Below, one piece after another: positions 1-7,896 of a stretch of DNA of 64,000 bases (its first letter is position 1; every line of letters starts with the position of its first letter). The position numbers were made by a program, and so were the translations under genes. The stretch is from JAJZEO01 sp964350315 (lineage in GTDB: Bacteria; Chlamydiota; Chlamydiia; Chlamydiales; 2-12-FULL-49-11). The DNA lies in NCBI GenBank assembly GCA_964350315.1, contig CAYGJD010000006.1, forward strand, positions 45,937 through 109,936, in the 5' to 3' direction. The notes below the pieces were generated by a model that saw only the letters and a program-made list of their open reading frames with translations, made no database searches and was not told the origin of the DNA.

Positions 1-593
1 CAACAAAACCAATCGATTTGTTGGTTGAGTTGATTGAATGGATGAAAGATGCTCCATATAAAGATACAAATCGATTTGAGAGTGATAGCTACATGGGAAT
101 GTTGATGACAAGCCCAGTTCATGCATTTGTTTTTAAGCCGGGACTTGAAGGGTTTTCTAAGGCGTGGAGATCTAATGCAAATACATTCACCTATGTTCGC
201 GATGAAATCGAAGGAAGAGGACGAGCTCTTTATCACGAAAATCCACTCTCTAAACAAGAGTTAAATAAAATAAATGAGATTATGACCCCTTTTGGAATGC
301 CTAATACACAACACTTTGATGAAATGTGTAACTGGGCAGTAGAACAAAGAGGAGGGAAAACCTTTTTAGCTGAGATTGTTGTAAATCTTTACTATAAAAA
401 CAGTAAAATTACATATACTCCTTTTGCAGATACAAATTGGGCAAGCGACTTGTTTGTCTTTTTGGTAAACCCTGTCACAAAAGAAGTTGAATTGTGGCGA
501 AAAAATAACAATTATTTTAGAGCGCTCCCCACATGGAATAGTCACTTTCAAGGAAAATCCTGGTCCTTATTTCTAGATGACTTTCGAGGCTAG
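1..593 (+). CDS. Hypothetical protein, 5' end cut by window edge
   Basis: The reading frame is open from the first bases of the window to a TAG at 591-593, so the true start lies upstream; the TTG at 18 is only the first possible internal start. About 197 codons are visible. The protein is soluble-looking, with no signal peptide or membrane segment in the visible part, and is rich in aromatic residues (Trp, Tyr, Phe) in its last third. I do not recognise a family. It is followed by an 84-base gap and then the Inc-like tandem cluster, to which it shows no sequence resemblance. Confidence 0.7.
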   Translation, partial: TKPIDLLVELIEWMKDAPYKDTNRFESDSYMGMLMTSPVHAFVFKPGLEGFSKAWRSNANTFTYVRDEIEGRGRALYHENPLSKQELNKINEIMTPFGMPNTQHFDEMCNWAVEQRGGKTFLAEIVVNLYYKNSKITYTPFADTNWASDLFVFLVNPVTKEVELWRKNNNYFRALPTWNSHFQGKSWSLFLDDFRG

Positions 594-631
594 ATCACAC
601 TGCTAAATCAAGAAAATAAACGTCGCGATTT

Positions 632-672
632 TCTCCTTAGTTCTTTATAATAAATTAATAAAAATAAGGAGA
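632..672 (+). promoter_or_regulatory. Inverted repeat covering the ribosome binding site of the 678 gene
   Basis: TCTCCTTA at 632-639 is the exact reverse complement of TAAGGAGA at 665-672, with an AT-rich 25-base spacer. The right arm is the Shine-Dalgarno sequence of the gene starting at 678. If the transcript includes the left arm, the site could fold and hide the ribosome binding site. A TATAAT at 646-651 lies between the arms; a transcript starting just after it would lack the left arm. Whether folding matters is inference. Confidence 0.35.
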
Positions 673-677
673 CAAAG

Positions 678-1124
678 ATGCAAACAGTTCAGGAATTTCA
701 AAAAAATAATACATTTTCAGACATGTGCAGTGACATAGGGCATAACATTCAAGACGATTGGGCAGGAACGGGGCTTACTACAGCTCTTTATGCAGTCCCT
801 CTAATTGGTGGAATTTTTAAAGTTTTAGATTGGTGTGATCGTTGTCAAGGGGGATTTGGAGGGGTGTTTCCAAATCGAATGGATCTAGATCAAAAAGACC
901 AAAAAATCACTTTTCTTAAAAAAGTCCATGAAACAACAAGAACAAGACAAACCTCCGATCTTCTGTACGTAATCGCTTCTTTGGTTTCTTTGGTTGTTTT
1001 TTCAGGAATTGGAATATCTTCTGTAGGCCTATTATTTACAGCAGCTGCGCCAACAATGTTTTGGGCTTCAGTCATGATTTTACACGCGCAAGATGCCTAC
1101 AATAAAATTTTGAAAAAACTTTAG
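678..1124 (+). CDS. Inc-like small membrane protein, single module (paralogue A)
   Basis: This 148-residue protein has a perfect AAGGAG ribosome binding site before its ATG. It holds one copy of a module shared with the next three genes: a first hydrophobic stretch around residues 33-50 with LYAVPLIGGIFK, a charged linker, the signature RQTSDLLYVIAS near residue 92, and a long second hydrophobic region to about residue 140. Paired hydrophobic lobes of this kind are the usual mark of chlamydial inclusion-membrane proteins, but no experiment is implied. There is no cleavable signal peptide. Its closest neighbour in sequence is the gene at 1994, with which it shares the LYA-P-IG and VVFSG segments. 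Function is unknown; membrane insertion in the host-derived vacuole is inference. Confidence 0.75.
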   Translation: MQTVQEFQKNNTFSDMCSDIGHNIQDDWAGTGLTTALYAVPLIGGIFKVLDWCDRCQGGFGGVFPNRMDLDQKDQKITFLKKVHETTRTRQTSDLLYVIASLVSLVVFSGIGISSVGLLFTAAAPTMFWASVMILHAQDAYNKILKKL

Positions 1125-1130
1125 AGTAAA

Positions 1131-1913
1131 ATGGATCGAATTTCAGATTTTCGTGCCGCACCTTTTCATGTAGACGAGCTTTTTATTTCTCCTGATAAAA
1201 AGGCGACATGTAATGCCACTGAGTTTTATTTGACTAAGTGGAACATGAAAGAAAGATTTGTCACCTGCTTTAAATCAGACTATAAAAGTCATTTACTTAC
1301 GGTTGGTTTATATTCTGTTCCTCTGTTAGGAAGTGCAATTAAACTTGTAGATTTTATTATAGTTGGGCCACTTTTTCTAGGTTGGTATAATCGTCTTGAA
1401 AATAGCGAAGACATGCTGGAAAAATTTGAGTCTTTGCAGGGCAACATTTCTCAACTTCAGGTGAATGATTTACTTTTTTATTTTTCGCGAGTCATTCATT
1501 TGTTTGCTCTTGCTGTATTGGGTTTCGCATTACCTGAGTTTATTTTTAGCTATGTTATCTCAGATATCATTATTTCTATGTCGTGTATGTTAGTACGCTA
1601 TTCTATGGGAAGAATTGGACTTGATAGACTTTTTAGAACGTATCAAAACTATGATCTTTTAAATCTGAGAGAAATGGCAAAATCTAATCAACGAGCAGAA
1701 AGGGATGAAAATTTCAAAAATTTATTGTTCATTTTAAATCAAATTTTTCTAGTCTATTCCTCAGAAAGGGTTTCTTTTGCAAAGAAACTGATCGATTCAG
1801 GGGCTTATAACTCTTTAAGAAAAAAGTATGAACAAGCGACTCAACGGGCCCCACATATAGCAATGAGTTGGGAGTTTATATATAATCGCCTAGAACAAGT
1901 TGCAGATTCATAA
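1131..1913 (+). CDS. Inc-like membrane protein (paralogue B)
   Basis: This 260-residue protein starts 6 bases after the previous stop, so the two are probably cotranscribed. The module is recognisable: LYSVPLLGSAIK near residue 60, a charged linker, then LQVNDLLFYFSRVI near residue 110 followed by a long hydrophobic region. Compared with paralogues A and C it has an extra N-terminal stretch of about 50 residues and a hydrophilic, helix-rich C-terminal extension of about 90 residues, rich in Arg, Asn and Glu. That extension could face the cytosol if the hydrophobic part spans a membrane. Function is unknown. Confidence 0.75.
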   Translation: MDRISDFRAAPFHVDELFISPDKKATCNATEFYLTKWNMKERFVTCFKSDYKSHLLTVGLYSVPLLGSAIKLVDFIIVGPLFLGWYNRLENSEDMLEKFESLQGNISQLQVNDLLFYFSRVIHLFALAVLGFALPEFIFSYVISDIIISMSCMLVRYSMGRIGLDRLFRTYQNYDLLNLREMAKSNQRAERDENFKNLLFILNQIFLVYSSERVSFAKKLIDSGAYNSLRKKYEQATQRAPHIAMSWEFIYNRLEQVADS

Positions 1914-1939
1914 ATAGACCACGCGTTATATAATAAAAA

Positions 1940-1968
1940 TTTACATTATAGTTAGAAATGTTTATAAT
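1940..1968 (+). promoter_or_regulatory. Sigma-70-type promoter for paralogue C
   Basis: TTTACA at 1940-1945 and TATAAT at 1963-1968 are separated by 17 bases, a near-consensus promoter. Transcription would start near 1975. This places the upstream TTG/ATG-like start at 1958 outside the message and supports the ATG at 1994, which has AGGGTGG about 6 bases before it. Confidence 0.6.
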
Positions 1969-1993
1969 TTTTATATTAAACAGGGTGGTAACT

Positions 1994-2467
1994 ATGAATG
2001 TAGTGTATTCAAATAATGATTGTTCTTCTTTTTTTCAGCAAATTTATTTTGAAATTAAAGATGCTCCAAAAACTTCAGCGCTACAAACAGTTTTGTATGC
2101 TCTGCCTATCATAGGAGAAATTGGCAAGCTTTGTGAGTTGAGCTATCGATTTTCTGAAGGGTTTGATGGCTTCGAACAGAGAGCTGTAAATAAAGCAGGT
2201 CTTTTAAAAAAAGATTTTACAAAAGTTGAGTTTAACCAGGCTCTTTTACGAGAAGCAAGAAGGCGCCAAGCAGGCGATGTTCTTTATTTAGTAGCGAAAG
2301 TGATCCCAGTGGTTGTTTTTTCAGGCGCGTTGACACTGGCTTCAGGTACATCTGGGGTGCTGATTCTCCTATATCTGATGTTATTTGTCATCATGGTTCT
2401 TCAAGCTCAGGTTGATTATTATGATGCCTCAAGACACACTTTGCTTATTTTATCTAAACCAAAATAA
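1994..2467 (+). CDS. Inc-like small membrane protein, single module (paralogue C)
   Basis: This 157-residue protein carries one module: LYALPIIGEIGK near residue 34, a charged linker, RRRQAGDVLYLVAKV near residue 90, and a hydrophobic C-terminal half. It aligns along its whole length with the gene at 678, including the FSEGFDGF/CQGGFGG linker segment, VVFSG, and a QAQ/HAQ-D-Y ending. I chose ATG 1994 over an in-frame start at 1958 because the predicted promoter overlaps the latter and a ribosome binding site precedes the former. Function is unknown. Confidence 0.75.
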   Translation: MNVVYSNNDCSSFFQQIYFEIKDAPKTSALQTVLYALPIIGEIGKLCELSYRFSEGFDGFEQRAVNKAGLLKKDFTKVEFNQALLREARRRQAGDVLYLVAKVIPVVVFSGALTLASGTSGVLILLYLMLFVIMVLQAQVDYYDASRHTLLILSKPK

Positions 2468-2488
2468 AACAAATTATTAAACAACAAA

Positions 2489-2517
2489 TTGATAATTATT
2501 AATTTTTATGTTATTAT
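2489..2517 (+). promoter_or_regulatory. Sigma-70-type promoter for paralogue D
   Basis: TTGATA at 2489-2494 and TATTAT at 2512-2517 are separated by 17 bases in the 76-base gap before the gene at 2544. It suggests that at least the last two genes of the tandem cluster have promoters of their own. Confidence 0.5.
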
Positions 2518-2543
2518 ATATAATTGTAAATTTGTAGGGTAAA

Positions 2544-3413
2544 ATGGAATTAACTAAACCTGCGACAAAAGAAAATTTTATTTCTGAAGTTGCAAATCGA
2601 TCAAAAACAAAGTTTCAGAATGATTTTGAGATGCATAAAAAAGAGCATCTTTTTCGTTTTGCCATCTTTCTTATTCCTATTTTTGGAATGTCTTACAAAG
2701 CATATGAAGTTCTACTTACACCTTCGAGAATTAAAGAAATTTCTGACGCCCCATACCCACAAGATGAGATTGATGCTAGAGTGCATAATTTAGTCACTGA
2801 GCTACAAGTAAGTGACTTGTTTTTTGGAATTGCTTCTTTAGTAGAGGTTGTTGCAAGCGTTGCTCTTGGTGTTGTTTCCTTTTATCTGATTCCTTTCTTT
2901 GTGTTTGGCGTAGTTGTGAAAACATCTTTGCTTATGATGAATAAAGAGGGCCTTAAGGATGGATTTCATGAAATTTCAAAAAAGAAGATTTCTCTTCCCC
3001 ATGTGAGGGTAAGTAGATCTGATGGAGATTTAACGCGAAGTGATTTTATAAAATTGGCAATTTACTCGGTACTTTATTGTGTTCCCTATCTTGGCGTGAC
3101 TTTGAAGAGGAATCAATCTCTATCTTTGCGTGCAGAGTACATACACAAAGATCTATCACAAAGAAGAGCTTTGCATATTGAGAAGATACAAGGGGTGCAT
3201 GACAATTGCTTCTTTGTTGCAAAAGTAATTTCGCTTTCGATTATCATGGCATTAGCTGGGCTTGCGATCAGCCATCCTCTTTTCTTACTTATTCTTAGCG
3301 TTAGTGTTGTTGCCTTATCGTATTTTTCTGGGAAAGTTGACTTAGAAGAAGTCTTTGTTGGAGAGATTCGAGATTGGCGACATGCTAAAATGATTATTCA
3401 ACAAACAAGCTAA
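2544..3413 (+). CDS. Inc-like membrane protein with two fused modules (paralogue D)
   Basis: This 289-residue protein contains the cluster module twice. Copy 1 (about residues 30-140) has FLIPIFGMSYK and LQVSDLFFGIASLV. Copy 2 (about residues 165-275) has LYCVPYLGVTLK and VHDNCFFVAKVISL. Each copy has a short hydrophobic lobe, a charged linker and a long hydrophobic lobe. The shape suggests an internal duplication or a fusion of two neighbouring single-module genes. A hydrophilic segment with SRSDGD separates the copies. There is no signal peptide. Function is unknown; inclusion-membrane location is inferred from the bilobed hydrophobic pattern. Confidence 0.75.
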   Translation: MELTKPATKENFISEVANRSKTKFQNDFEMHKKEHLFRFAIFLIPIFGMSYKAYEVLLTPSRIKEISDAPYPQDEIDARVHNLVTELQVSDLFFGIASLVEVVASVALGVVSFYLIPFFVFGVVVKTSLLMMNKEGLKDGFHEISKKKISLPHVRVSRSDGDLTRSDFIKLAIYSVLYCVPYLGVTLKRNQSLSLRAEYIHKDLSQRRALHIEKIQGVHDNCFFVAKVISLSIIMALAGLAISHPLFLLILSVSVVALSYFSGKVDLEEVFVGEIRDWRHAKMIIQQTS

Positions 3414-3426
3414 CATAAATAAATAT

Positions 3427-3455
3427 TTGATTTTTAAAATAGATTGCATTACAAC
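3427..3455 (+). promoter_or_regulatory. Possible promoter of the MOMP-like gene
   Basis: TTGATT at 3427-3432 and TACAAC at 3450-3455 have a 17-base spacer. They lie 28 bases before the ATG of the porin gene, which has GAGGAG at the expected distance. The -10 element is only a partial match. Confidence 0.4.
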
Positions 3456-3483
3456 GGAAACTTCATCTGTTTAGAGGAGTTGT

Positions 3484-4581
3484 ATGAAAAATCGTTGTTT
3501 TCTTTTTGGATCAATCTTATTACTATCTGGAAACGCATTTGCAAATGATCCAGCAAAGGAAAAGTCATCTAAAAAAATGACATGTCCTGAACCATCAAAT
3601 CATCAAGTTTATGATGACTCGTTTTCTTTTGAATGCGATTTTCTTTATTGGTATGTAAGCCAACAAGGAAATGCATATGCATCAACAGGTACCTATTTTC
3701 AAGATCCACCCTCATTAGTTTCTCTTACAGAAAAAGGGAGTGTTTACGCGCCAAGTTCTAAAATGGAACCAGGCTTTAAAGTAGGGATGGGAGTAAACTT
3801 AGATCGAGATAATTGGGATCTTTTCTTTCGCTACTCTTGGATCAACTCACATCAAACATCAAGTGTTACATCTACTGACGCATATTCTGGGATTGTCCCG
3901 CTTTTTGTGTATGATATAGGAGGAGTTGGGGCTCTTAGTAAGACTGGTTTTGATACTCCTGGCTTAACGCGATATGTTTCAAGCTCTACTGGTGATTGGA
4001 GATTTTATCTTAATGCGATTGATGTTGAAGTTGCAAAATCGACCTATATCTCTACCTTGTTTTCGCTAAGATCACAGTTTGGATTAAAAGCGTCATGGCA
4101 ATCAGAGAAACTTAAGCTTGCTTATCAAGTGAGTGGTAACTATGGAAATAATCTTGTTCAAACAGATCAAGATTTTTGGGGAGTAGGACCGCGCCTTGGA
4201 GTTGATTTAGATTTGTGTTTAGCCGAGCCAAAAGCCTTTTTAAAAGATTCTCCTCTTTCTATTAATTTCATTTCATCAGCAGCTCTTTCCGCCCTTTATT
4301 CACAGTTTTCTGTGACTGCTAAATCATATGATACGATTGTTGGAAGTTATACCTCTGTCTTAATTGCAAATCAAAAATATGTAGCTAAGAAGGTAACTCC
4401 ATTAATGGAAGCTATGATTGGACTTGAGCTGAAAAAATCCTTTCAAAACTGTAGCCGTCTTGCTTTCTCTGCTGGGTGGGAGAATCAAATGTGGTTTGAT
4501 ATGAATCAACACAGTTCAAGTGTTGCAGACATTTCATTAACTCTATCAGGACTTACACTTAAACTTCGTTATGACTACTAA
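3484..4581 (+). CDS. MOMP-like outer membrane porin (Legionella_OMP type family)
   Basis: This 365-residue protein has a Sec signal peptide (residues 1-20, ending NAFA). The mature part has the features of the Legionella_OMP-like family (PF05150) that is greatly expanded in Simkania and Waddlia: an early DFLYWYVSQQG segment, PGFKVGMGVNLDRDNWDL, FWGVGPRLGVD, and a closing GWENQMWFDMNQ before a final beta strand ending in RYDY. Alternating hydrophobic beta strands throughout fit an outer membrane barrel. It probably acts as a general porin. It is unrelated in sequence to the shorter OmpA/MOMP-type protein at 15936-16709. The next gene follows after 18 bases. Confidence 0.8.
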   Translation: MKNRCFLFGSILLLSGNAFANDPAKEKSSKKMTCPEPSNHQVYDDSFSFECDFLYWYVSQQGNAYASTGTYFQDPPSLVSLTEKGSVYAPSSKMEPGFKVGMGVNLDRDNWDLFFRYSWINSHQTSSVTSTDAYSGIVPLFVYDIGGVGALSKTGFDTPGLTRYVSSSTGDWRFYLNAIDVEVAKSTYISTLFSLRSQFGLKASWQSEKLKLAYQVSGNYGNNLVQTDQDFWGVGPRLGVDLDLCLAEPKAFLKDSPLSINFISSAALSALYSQFSVTAKSYDTIVGSYTSVLIANQKYVAKKVTPLMEAMIGLELKKSFQNCSRLAFSAGWENQMWFDMNQHSSSVADISLTLSGLTLKLRYDY

Positions 4582-4599
4582 ACTAGATAAGGATTTTGT

Positions 4600-5781
4600 G
4601 TGAGAAAGAAATTTGTGCTATTAGGAATTTTTTGTGGAGCAAGTCTACTTTTAATTTCTGCTGTTCCTTCAATGAAGGAAGTAACATCCGATGAGATAAC
4701 TGAAACATTCACAGGAAGTGGTCTTGAGGCCCCAACAGCAGGGGTTGTTAATTCTGATGGGAATTGTTTTGTTTGTTCCTATACGGATAGTACAAACACT
4801 GGAAGCGTTTCTTATGTAGATACTTCAAATGGAGATCAAACAAAAATTACACCGAATGATTTTGAGAAGAGCCCTATTGGGATAGCTCTTTTGGATGATA
4901 CGGGATATTTTATAGCATTCGACTCTTGGATTTTATACCGATTTAATGCAGTATCAAATACTATGAAAACAAATCTACCATTTAACTCACTCTATTCTCC
5001 ATCTTCCATGGCAATTTATGATGGTAAAGCCTATATACTTTGCCATCGTTCAGGTTATCAACAACTATACCTGGTTGTCATTGATCTAACAACTGAGGAT
5101 ATTACCTACCACACAATAACAACAGATCTTGGTTATACTAGTTATTTTCCAGGAACAATTGCCATCACAGATGATGGAATTGCTGTCATAAATGCCAGTG
5201 CTGGGGTAAATTCTTTTCAAGAGATAGTTGTTATTGCAGTTGATTTGGCTACAAACACGCGCATTAATGCAGTAGTTCTTTCAGATACGAGAGAAACAGC
5301 AGAACCAGGGCAAACATTATATTATGTTCAAGGGGTGACTGCTGTTACTGGAAATAAGGCATACATTTCAAACTTTTATCAAGACCGTGTTGATGTTTTA
5401 GAGGTCTCTTCATCAGGAGTAACTGATTCGGGAGTTTCTATCGATAATTTGTCTGGTCCCGTCGGAGTTTTTGCTAACTCTAATGATGAAATTTATGTAG
5501 GGAATTTTGGAACATTTAGTAGCGGGTCATCAAGTACAACTGTGACTGTTATAAGCTCTTTAAATGACACAATAAGCAGATCAATTTCAGGATTTAGTTC
5601 CCCAAATGCAATTTTTGGTGAAGGGCCTGACGGTGAAGTATATGTGATGGAGAATACGTTAGCTTCTAATCAAACAAGCTCAGGAACTTTTATAGGTCCA
5701 TCGGGTGGTTTAAGAGAGCTCAGTAGTGAGGCGTTTCGTCTTAATAGGGGAGCATTTACTAGACGTAAGGGTGCCTTTTGA
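4600..5781 (+). CDS. Secreted beta-propeller-like protein
   Basis: This 393-residue protein starts at GTG 4600 with an AAGG ribosome binding site. It has a signal peptide (MRKKFVLLGIF, hydrophobic to about residue 22). The rest is made of repeated blades resembling YncE/SMP-30/NHL propellers: units with DG or DDG turns followed by YI-, YV- or VI-type strands, for example SPSSMAIYDGKAYILC, GNKAYISNFYQDRVDVLEV, NSNDEIYVGNFG and GPDGEVYVMEN. Roughly six blades can be seen. No catalytic residues are evident. The C terminus is basic (RRKGAF). The stop codon overlaps the start of mtgA. A role in the periplasm or at the surface is inferred from the signal peptide only. Confidence 0.65.
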   Translation: MRKKFVLLGIFCGASLLLISAVPSMKEVTSDEITETFTGSGLEAPTAGVVNSDGNCFVCSYTDSTNTGSVSYVDTSNGDQTKITPNDFEKSPIGIALLDDTGYFIAFDSWILYRFNAVSNTMKTNLPFNSLYSPSSMAIYDGKAYILCHRSGYQQLYLVVIDLTTEDITYHTITTDLGYTSYFPGTIAITDDGIAVINASAGVNSFQEIVVIAVDLATNTRINAVVLSDTRETAEPGQTLYYVQGVTAVTGNKAYISNFYQDRVDVLEVSSSGVTDSGVSIDNLSGPVGVFANSNDEIYVGNFGTFSSGSSSTTVTVISSLNDTISRSISGFSSPNAIFGEGPDGEVYVMENTLASNQTSSGTFIGPSGGLRELSSEAFRLNRGAFTRRKGAF

Positions 5782-6518
5782 TTCTGAGTAAGAGTATAAA
5801 GCATTTTAAGAGGGTTTGCTTCTTTGCCTTTCTTTTTCTTTTGATCGTTCCAGTTTTCCAAGTTGCCTATTACAAATGGATGAATCCTTGTTATAGCAAT
5901 TTAATGTTGATTAGGCGTTTTGCAGATAAAAATCCTATCTTACTATACGATTTGCGAAAAACTTGGGTAAAAAAGGATGAGGTGTCACAGCATTTGATTT
6001 TGACCGTTTGCATGGCAGAAGATGTAACATTCTTTTCTCACAATGGAGTGAGTTTTAGTTCTCTAGTTTTGGCTTTGGAGAAAGATCTAGCAGGAAAGAA
6101 AACGCCTGGTTATAGCACAATTACGCAGCAAACGGCTAAAAATCTTTTTCTCTTTCCAAAGAGAAGTTATTTTCGAAAGGCGATAGAAGTCTATTATGCT
6201 CTCTTAATGGAAGTGATGTGGGGGAAGGACCGGATTTTAGAGGTGTATTTAAATATCATAGAACTCGGTGAGGGTATTTTTGGGATTGAAAAAGGGGCAC
6301 AAAATTGGTTCCAAAAATCTGCAAAGGATCTTTGTTTTGATGAGTCGTGCTTACTTGTAACGATTCTTAATCAACCAAGAAAGTTGAGTCCTTTAAAGCC
6401 TGAGGGGATTGTAATGCTTAAGGCTTCTCATTTTTATAAAAAAGGGTATAGAAAAGCTGCATCTTTCAAAAATGCCCCTCCTGTACATTCTGAAAAACAA
6501 CTTTTTCAAATAGTATAA
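5778..6518 (+). CDS. mtgA: Monofunctional peptidoglycan transglycosylase MtgA (GT51)
   Basis: This 246-residue protein has an N-terminal membrane anchor (residues 12-32) and a GT51 domain. The first catalytic Glu is in AEDVTFFSHNG. The second conserved region reads STITQQTAKNLFLFPKRS, followed by the second Glu region in LMEVMWGKDRILEVYLNIIELG and by GIFGIEKGAQNWFQKSA. Length matches MtgA (about 240 residues). It polymerises lipid II into glycan strands on the periplasmic face of the inner membrane. The TTG start overlaps the previous TGA, so translation is probably coupled. Classic Chlamydia species lack GT51 enzymes, so this gene matters for how this organism makes glycan. Confidence 0.9.
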   Translation: MILSKSIKHFKRVCFFAFLFLLIVPVFQVAYYKWMNPCYSNLMLIRRFADKNPILLYDLRKTWVKKDEVSQHLILTVCMAEDVTFFSHNGVSFSSLVLALEKDLAGKKTPGYSTITQQTAKNLFLFPKRSYFRKAIEVYYALLMEVMWGKDRILEVYLNIIELGEGIFGIEKGAQNWFQKSAKDLCFDESCLLVTILNQPRKLSPLKPEGIVMLKASHFYKKGYRKAASFKNAPPVHSEKQLFQIV

Positions 6519-6531
6519 AATTATTTTTTCG

Positions 6532-7896
6532 TCATGTTGACATGCATTCTTTGAACCGTTTGGCGATATTTGAATGACTTTGCTGTTTTGATTGAATCGC
6601 CTCTTGAAAAGTCTTTTCTGTGGCATAGATTGTAATCTGCTTTTTAGCTCTTGTGATTGCTGTGTAGACCATTTCTCGTGTGTAGCTCTTATCGCTTTCT
6701 GGCAAGATTAGGTGGACGTGATCAAACTCGCTTCCTTGGCTTTTATGGATTGAAATAGCAAAGGCATATGAGTAGTGAGAAAGAAGGGGCATGGGGTAGC
6801 TTTTTATCTCTTCTCCCTGAGTGAATGTAGCTATTCCATCTTCACAAACACCGATATCACCATTCATTAAGGAGAGTTTGTAGTCGTTTTGTGTGATCAT
6901 AATGGGCTTTTTTTTATAAAAAAGATGGGCTTGGTTACACATCTCACTTCCTAAGGCTCCCTTTTTATAAGGGGTAAGGATGACGCTTTTCTCATCAAGA
7001 AGAATTGGGGGTGATTGGGGAAGGGGTTTCAATAATGAAAGAGCTGGAGTTGCGTCTCCTTGTCGTATCGCTGAAGCAAGTGATTTTAACGATGAGATAT
7101 CTGTACGTTTGGTTTCATTGAGATTGATTGAGACGATTGAATCAAGGTTGCAAAGGTCGTTAAAAATAGCTCCTGTTTCAACAGGGGGGAGTTGGTCTGG
7201 ATCGCCCATTAATACAACATGTGTATGTGGCAGGATTGATTCAAAAACGAGTTTAAACAACTTGATGTCGATCATAGAACACTCATCAATAAGAAGAAGA
7301 TCACAAACGATCGGCTGCTTGCTCTTTGTGTAGTCATCTCCTTGGCGAATATTCAAAAGTGAGTGAAGAGTTTTTGTTTTTGCAGCGGCATGCTTAATTC
7401 TATAGGCAGCTTTTCCTGTTGGGGCGGTGGCGATGACTTTTGCGTTTGGGTTTTTTGCGATCAGGGCATCGATTGCGCAATTTGCAAGAAATGTTTTGCC
7501 TGTGCCAGGGCCACCTGTAATGACGACAAGTTTGTTTGCAAAAATGGCATCAAAGGCATCTTTTTGCACTGGGTAAAGGGTTGAGGGTGGTGTCGGTTTG
7601 CAAAGAGAGAGTTTCGTGTTTTTTGCAACTCTTGCAAGGTTGTGTGCAAGAGATGATTCAAGATCAAAATTACGTCTTAAGTAACACTCATCATTTTCAA
7701 AAACGATCGGAGAATTCTCTTGTCTTGCAAGATCAAGGATTTCTTCTGGAAGGGTTGTTTTTTCTGTTTTTATAAAGAGTTTTCCTTCTCTACTTTCAAA
7801 AAATAAGTTCGATAAAAAGTGATGCGCTTCATTTGAGGCTGATGGAAGAAGAGTGTGTGCATAAAGTGTGTCAATAGTTGCTAAAGGATGGCTCAT
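6532..7896 (-). CDS. recD: RecD-like helicase, exodeoxyribonuclease V alpha subunit
   Basis: This 454-residue SF1B helicase has Walker A GGPGTGKT near residue 130, Walker B LLLIDECSMID near 203, motif III GDPDQLPPVETG near 235, HKSQGSEFD near 385 and the final YTAITRAKK motif near 415. It is shorter than Escherichia coli RecD (608 residues), mostly through a smaller N-terminal domain. Its ATG overlaps the TGA of recB (ATGA), with GGAGG at good spacing, so translation is coupled to recB. It is the 5'-3' motor of the RecBCD enzyme. It ends 13 bases from the convergent mtgA stop. Confidence 0.9.
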   Translation of the reverse strand: MSHPLATIDTLYAHTLLPSASNEAHHFLSNLFFESREGKLFIKTEKTTLPEEILDLARQENSPIVFENDECYLRRNFDLESSLAHNLARVAKNTKLSLCKPTPPSTLYPVQKDAFDAIFANKLVVITGGPGTGKTFLANCAIDALIAKNPNAKVIATAPTGKAAYRIKHAAAKTKTLHSLLNIRQGDDYTKSKQPIVCDLLLIDECSMIDIKLFKLVFESILPHTHVVLMGDPDQLPPVETGAIFNDLCNLDSIVSINLNETKRTDISSLKSLASAIRQGDATPALSLLKPLPQSPPILLDEKSVILTPYKKGALGSEMCNQAHLFYKKKPIMITQNDYKLSLMNGDIGVCEDGIATFTQGEEIKSYPMPLLSHYSYAFAISIHKSQGSEFDHVHLILPESDKSYTREMVYTAITRAKKQITIYATEKTFQEAIQSKQQSHSNIAKRFKECMST

